Origin: Pseudomonadota bacterium
GTDB lineage: Bacteria > Pseudomonadota > Gammaproteobacteria > Steroidobacterales > Steroidobacteraceae
Assembly (NCBI GenBank): GCA_025355105.1
Contig: JANYAE010000036.1
Span: 1 to 53,596, forward strand
DNA: 53,596 nucleotides
Direction: 5' to 3'
Positions 52,739-53,596 of this stretch are shown here, in pieces. The position numbers and the translations under genes are program-made. Position 1 is the first letter of the stretch, and the number at the start of each line of letters is the position of its first letter. The notes below the pieces were generated by a model, which worked only from the letters and a program-made list of their open reading frames with translations, did no database searches and had not been told where the DNA came from.

Positions 52739-53596
52739 ATGGCTAGCAGCGCGCAGGTCCGCCTGCCGATGAGCACGCTCGATGACGACGCGTGGGATGA
52801 CCTGCTGAGCTTCATCGAAGAGCGGCGCGTCATCCCGATCGTCGGCCCGGAACTGCTGCAGGTCACGACCGAGCACGGGCCGCGGCTGCTGTACGACTGG
52901 CTCGCCGAGAAGCTCACCGCGCGGCTCAACGTCGACGTCAGCGCCCTGCCCCAGCCCTACACGCTGAACGACGTCGTCTGCTGGTTCCTCGCGGCACGCG
53001 GCCGGCGCGAGGAGGCCTACGTCCGGCTGCGCGCGATTATCAAGGACGCGATGTTCGAGCCGCCGCAGGCGCTGCGGCGACTCGCGGCGATCACCGACTT
53101 CGACCTGTTCGTCTCGACGACCTTCGACCCGCTGCTCGAGAACGCGGTCAACCTCGAGCGCTTCGCCGGCGCCGCCTCCACCGAGGTCCTCTCCTACGCA
53201 CCGAACCGGGTCGCCGACCTGCCGAGCGAGCGCGACCGGCTGCAGCGGCCGGTGGTCTACCACCTGTTCGGGCGCCTGTCGGCCTCGCCGACCTATGTGA
53301 TCTCGGACGAGGACCTGCTCGAGTTCATCTGCGCGCTGCAGAGCGAGCACCTCGCGCCCGAGAAGCTGTTCCACGAGCTCGAGCACAGCCACCTGTTGTT
53401 CATCGGCAGCAACTTCACCAACTGGCTGGCGCGGCTGTTCCTGCGCATGGCCAAGCGCCAGCGGCTGTCGGATCCGCGCGACGTCGGCGAGGTGCTGGCC
53501 GACAGCCATTCCGGCGATGACGACCGACTGGTGTCCTTCCTGCAGCAGGTGAGCGTGCGCACCCGCATCTATGTCGGCGCCGAGCGCTTCGTAGAT
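52739..53596 (+). CDS. SIR2-like domain protein, 3' end cut by window
   Basis: Open frame from ATG 52739 to the window end (286 codons so far); an in-frame TGA at 52730-52732 fixes the start region, and an alternative ATG at 52769 is possible. It carries SIR2_2-type motifs: 'FIEERRVIPIVGPELL' (glycine-turn loop of the NAD-binding fold), 'FDLFVSTTFDPLLENAV', 'VVYHLFGRLS' and 'HSHLLFIGSNFTNWLARLFL'. I recall similar proteins carrying a TIR domain after the SIR2 part; the C-terminus is outside the window, so that is unverified. SIR2-like domains in bacterial defence consume NAD+ on infection. Expected: cytoplasmic. Partners would lie to the right of the window. Confidence 0.8.
   Translation, partial: MASSAQVRLPMSTLDDDAWDDLLSFIEERRVIPIVGPELLQVTTEHGPRLLYDWLAEKLTARLNVDVSALPQPYTLNDVVCWFLAARGRREEAYVRLRAIIKDAMFEPPQALRRLAAITDFDLFVSTTFDPLLENAVNLERFAGAASTEVLSYAPNRVADLPSERDRLQRPVVYHLFGRLSASPTYVISDEDLLEFICALQSEHLAPEKLFHELEHSHLLFIGSNFTNWLARLFLRMAKRQRLSDPRDVGEVLADSHSGDDDRLVSFLQQVSVRTRIYVGAERFVD

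Overview
The window is 53.6 kb of very GC-rich DNA. It carries the conserved cluster thrS-infC-rpmI-rplT-pheS-pheT-ihfA-merR-tRNA-Pro on the minus strand. That gene order, together with IHF alpha and a lipocalin/ABC (LolD-like) export operon, points to a Gram-negative proteobacterium, most likely a gammaproteobacterium; this is inferred from gene order, not from a database match. The many exported beta-propeller proteins and signal-peptide metallo-hydrolases suggest a free-living, protein-degrading organism.

Layout. 0-6.6 kb: end of a TRAP transporter permease, a four-PAS soluble histidine kinase, an ACE-like M2 dipeptidase on the opposite strand, and a mini-operon of overlapping small genes. 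6.65-23.2 kb: an accessory block bounded by two imperfect copies (left 6578-6658, right 23131-23213) of a sequence that ends in the 3' tip of the tRNA-Pro gene. It holds a minus-strand operon (small exported protein, 2223-residue NHL/Ig/ASH-domain protein, parvulin lipoprotein), a divergent sigma factor plus membrane Ser/Thr kinase, IS66 remnants, a collagen-like exported protein and small exported proteins. 23.2-30.7 kb: the conserved translation cluster; infC appears to start at an ATC codon. 30.7-37.5 kb: an operon of a PMT-type glycosyltransferase, an ABC exporter and a lipocalin-like protein, then a UPF0016/Gdt1-type transporter and tRNA-Val. 37.5-46.8 kb: a second accessory stretch with a CadC-like regulator divergent from a tiny SGNH-like protein, an RCC1-repeat protein and a lipoprotein; then a Phd/PIN toxin-antitoxin pair and several small exported proteins. 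46.8-53.6 kb: DUF4236 protein, exported amidohydrolase, large sortilin/BNR-type propeller protein, a broken DUF885 gene, and the start of a SIR2-like gene cut by the window end.

Working together. The best candidate for an unreported system is the 6.8-18.4 kb block. A sigma factor and a TolB/TPR-tailed kinase are divergent from a three-gene operon for a giant surface protein, a small exported partner and a membrane-anchored foldase, and the whole block lies inside an apparent tRNA-Pro-associated island. The kinase and the CadC-like regulator at 38-39.8 kb share one periplasmic TolB/TPR module on different outputs, and both are divergent from genes for exported beta-propeller proteins. The SIR2-like gene at the right edge may start an NAD-targeting defence locus, but its partners lie outside the window.

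Limits. All family calls come from reading motifs and translations; no alignments or searches were run. Very high GC makes long antisense ORFs common, and these were left out.
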